From Thermanaerothrix sp. (GTDB taxonomy: Bacteria > Synergistota > Synergistia > Synergistales > Synergistaceae), in assembly GCA_026417795.1 (NCBI GenBank), contig JAOACP010000005.1, forward strand, positions 35,001 to 89,971: 54,971 nt of DNA, in the 5' to 3' direction. The notes under the pieces are model-generated. The model worked only from the letters and a program-made list of their open reading frames with translations. It was not told the DNA's origin and did not search any database. A program made the translations under genes and the position numbers. This document shows positions 54,935 to 54,971 of the stretch, piece after piece. The first letter of the stretch is position 1, and the number at the start of each line of letters is the position of its first letter.

Positions 54935-54971
54935 ATGAAAACGCGGATGGAGATCGTGAAGGCAGAAGCGG
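54935..54971 (+). CDS. Putative transposase/integrase, first 12 codons only
   Basis: ATG at 54935 preceded by AGGTGAGG about 6 nt upstream. The visible product MKTRMEIVKAEA resembles the N-terminus of integrase-catalytic-region transposases from memory of the family; no catalytic residues are in view. Assigned mainly from its position behind the IS-end repeats. Confidence 0.45.
   Translation, partial: MKTRMEIVKAEA

Larger units (their letters stand above)
54821..54971 (+). mobile_element. Left end of an insertion sequence (continues past window)
   Basis: Two near-identical 26-27-bp direct repeats (54821-54846 and 54855-54881, about 24 matches) are followed by a small hairpin and the start of a plus-strand reading frame with a good ribosome site. 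Tandem repeats at an element end fit multiple transposase binding sites. The outer boundary and target duplication cannot be fixed without the other end. Confidence 0.55.

Overview
The window is a bacterial chromosome segment of roughly 55% GC. Almost all genes are on the minus strand, in tightly packed and often overlapping operons with many TTG and GTG starts. Gene content suggests a strictly anaerobic amino-acid fermenter, most likely Synergistota and possibly thermophilic: a four-subunit 2-oxoacid:ferredoxin oxidoreductase, an iron-sulfur/flavin amine or proline dehydrogenase cluster, a fused TAXI-type TRAP permease and a selenocysteine tRNA. The phylum is an inference from gene content and protein character; no rRNA or placement was available.

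Layout. (1) 1-3720 is a visibly AT-richer, Clostridia-like insert: a Cd/Zn-type P1B ATPase (cut by the window edge), its CadC/SmtB-type repressor with a consensus promoter between two operator-like repeats, a hairpin-rich non-coding stretch, and two decayed serine-recombinase C-termini. It abuts, and has removed the catalytic end of, a TrmA/RlmD-family rRNA methyltransferase. (2) 4954-7754 is korDABC. (3) 7874-11281 is a five-gene flavin/iron-sulfur dehydrogenase operon resembling archaeal dye-linked proline dehydrogenases. (4) 11415-14792 is acpS-nnr-small membrane protein-tsaE-tsaB. (5) 14916-15541 holds seven tRNA genes with promoter and terminator. (6) 15632-23621 holds rqcH/NFACT (plus strand), an RluD-type synthase, ileS, the TRAP permease and DUF1850. 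(7) 23725-32022 holds a tRNA-Arg and the translation operon rimP-nusA-rnpM-L7Ae-infB-ylxP-rbfA-nrnA-truB-ribF, preceded by a leader terminator and a 59-codon acidic gene. (8) 32038-45778 is a long run: uvrC, the riboflavin genes, serS, a GT4-like/WecG fusion, ybaB-recR, a PIN-TRAM protein, ispDF, an RlpA-like protein and guaB. (9) 45901-47301 is cysS (plus). (10) 47454-54585 is tmk-yaaR-holB-ricT-ftsY-hypothetical-purB-glpX. (11) 54672-54767 is tRNA-Sec, next to the left end of an insertion sequence that runs off the window.

The core is mostly housekeeping: translation factors, tRNA modification, riboflavin/FMN/FAD supply, isoprenoid and purine synthesis, and DNA repair. It is cut by one degraded mobile island and bordered by one IS. 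The energy genes (korDABC and the dehydrogenase cluster) would pass electrons from 2-oxoacids and probably an imino or amino acid to ferredoxin or other carriers. The less ordinary signals are the multi-hairpin non-coding DNA next to the cad operon, the terminator inside the rimP leader, the dehydrogenase operon, the GT4-like/GT26 fusion, and the IS end with tandem terminal repeats beside tRNA-Sec.
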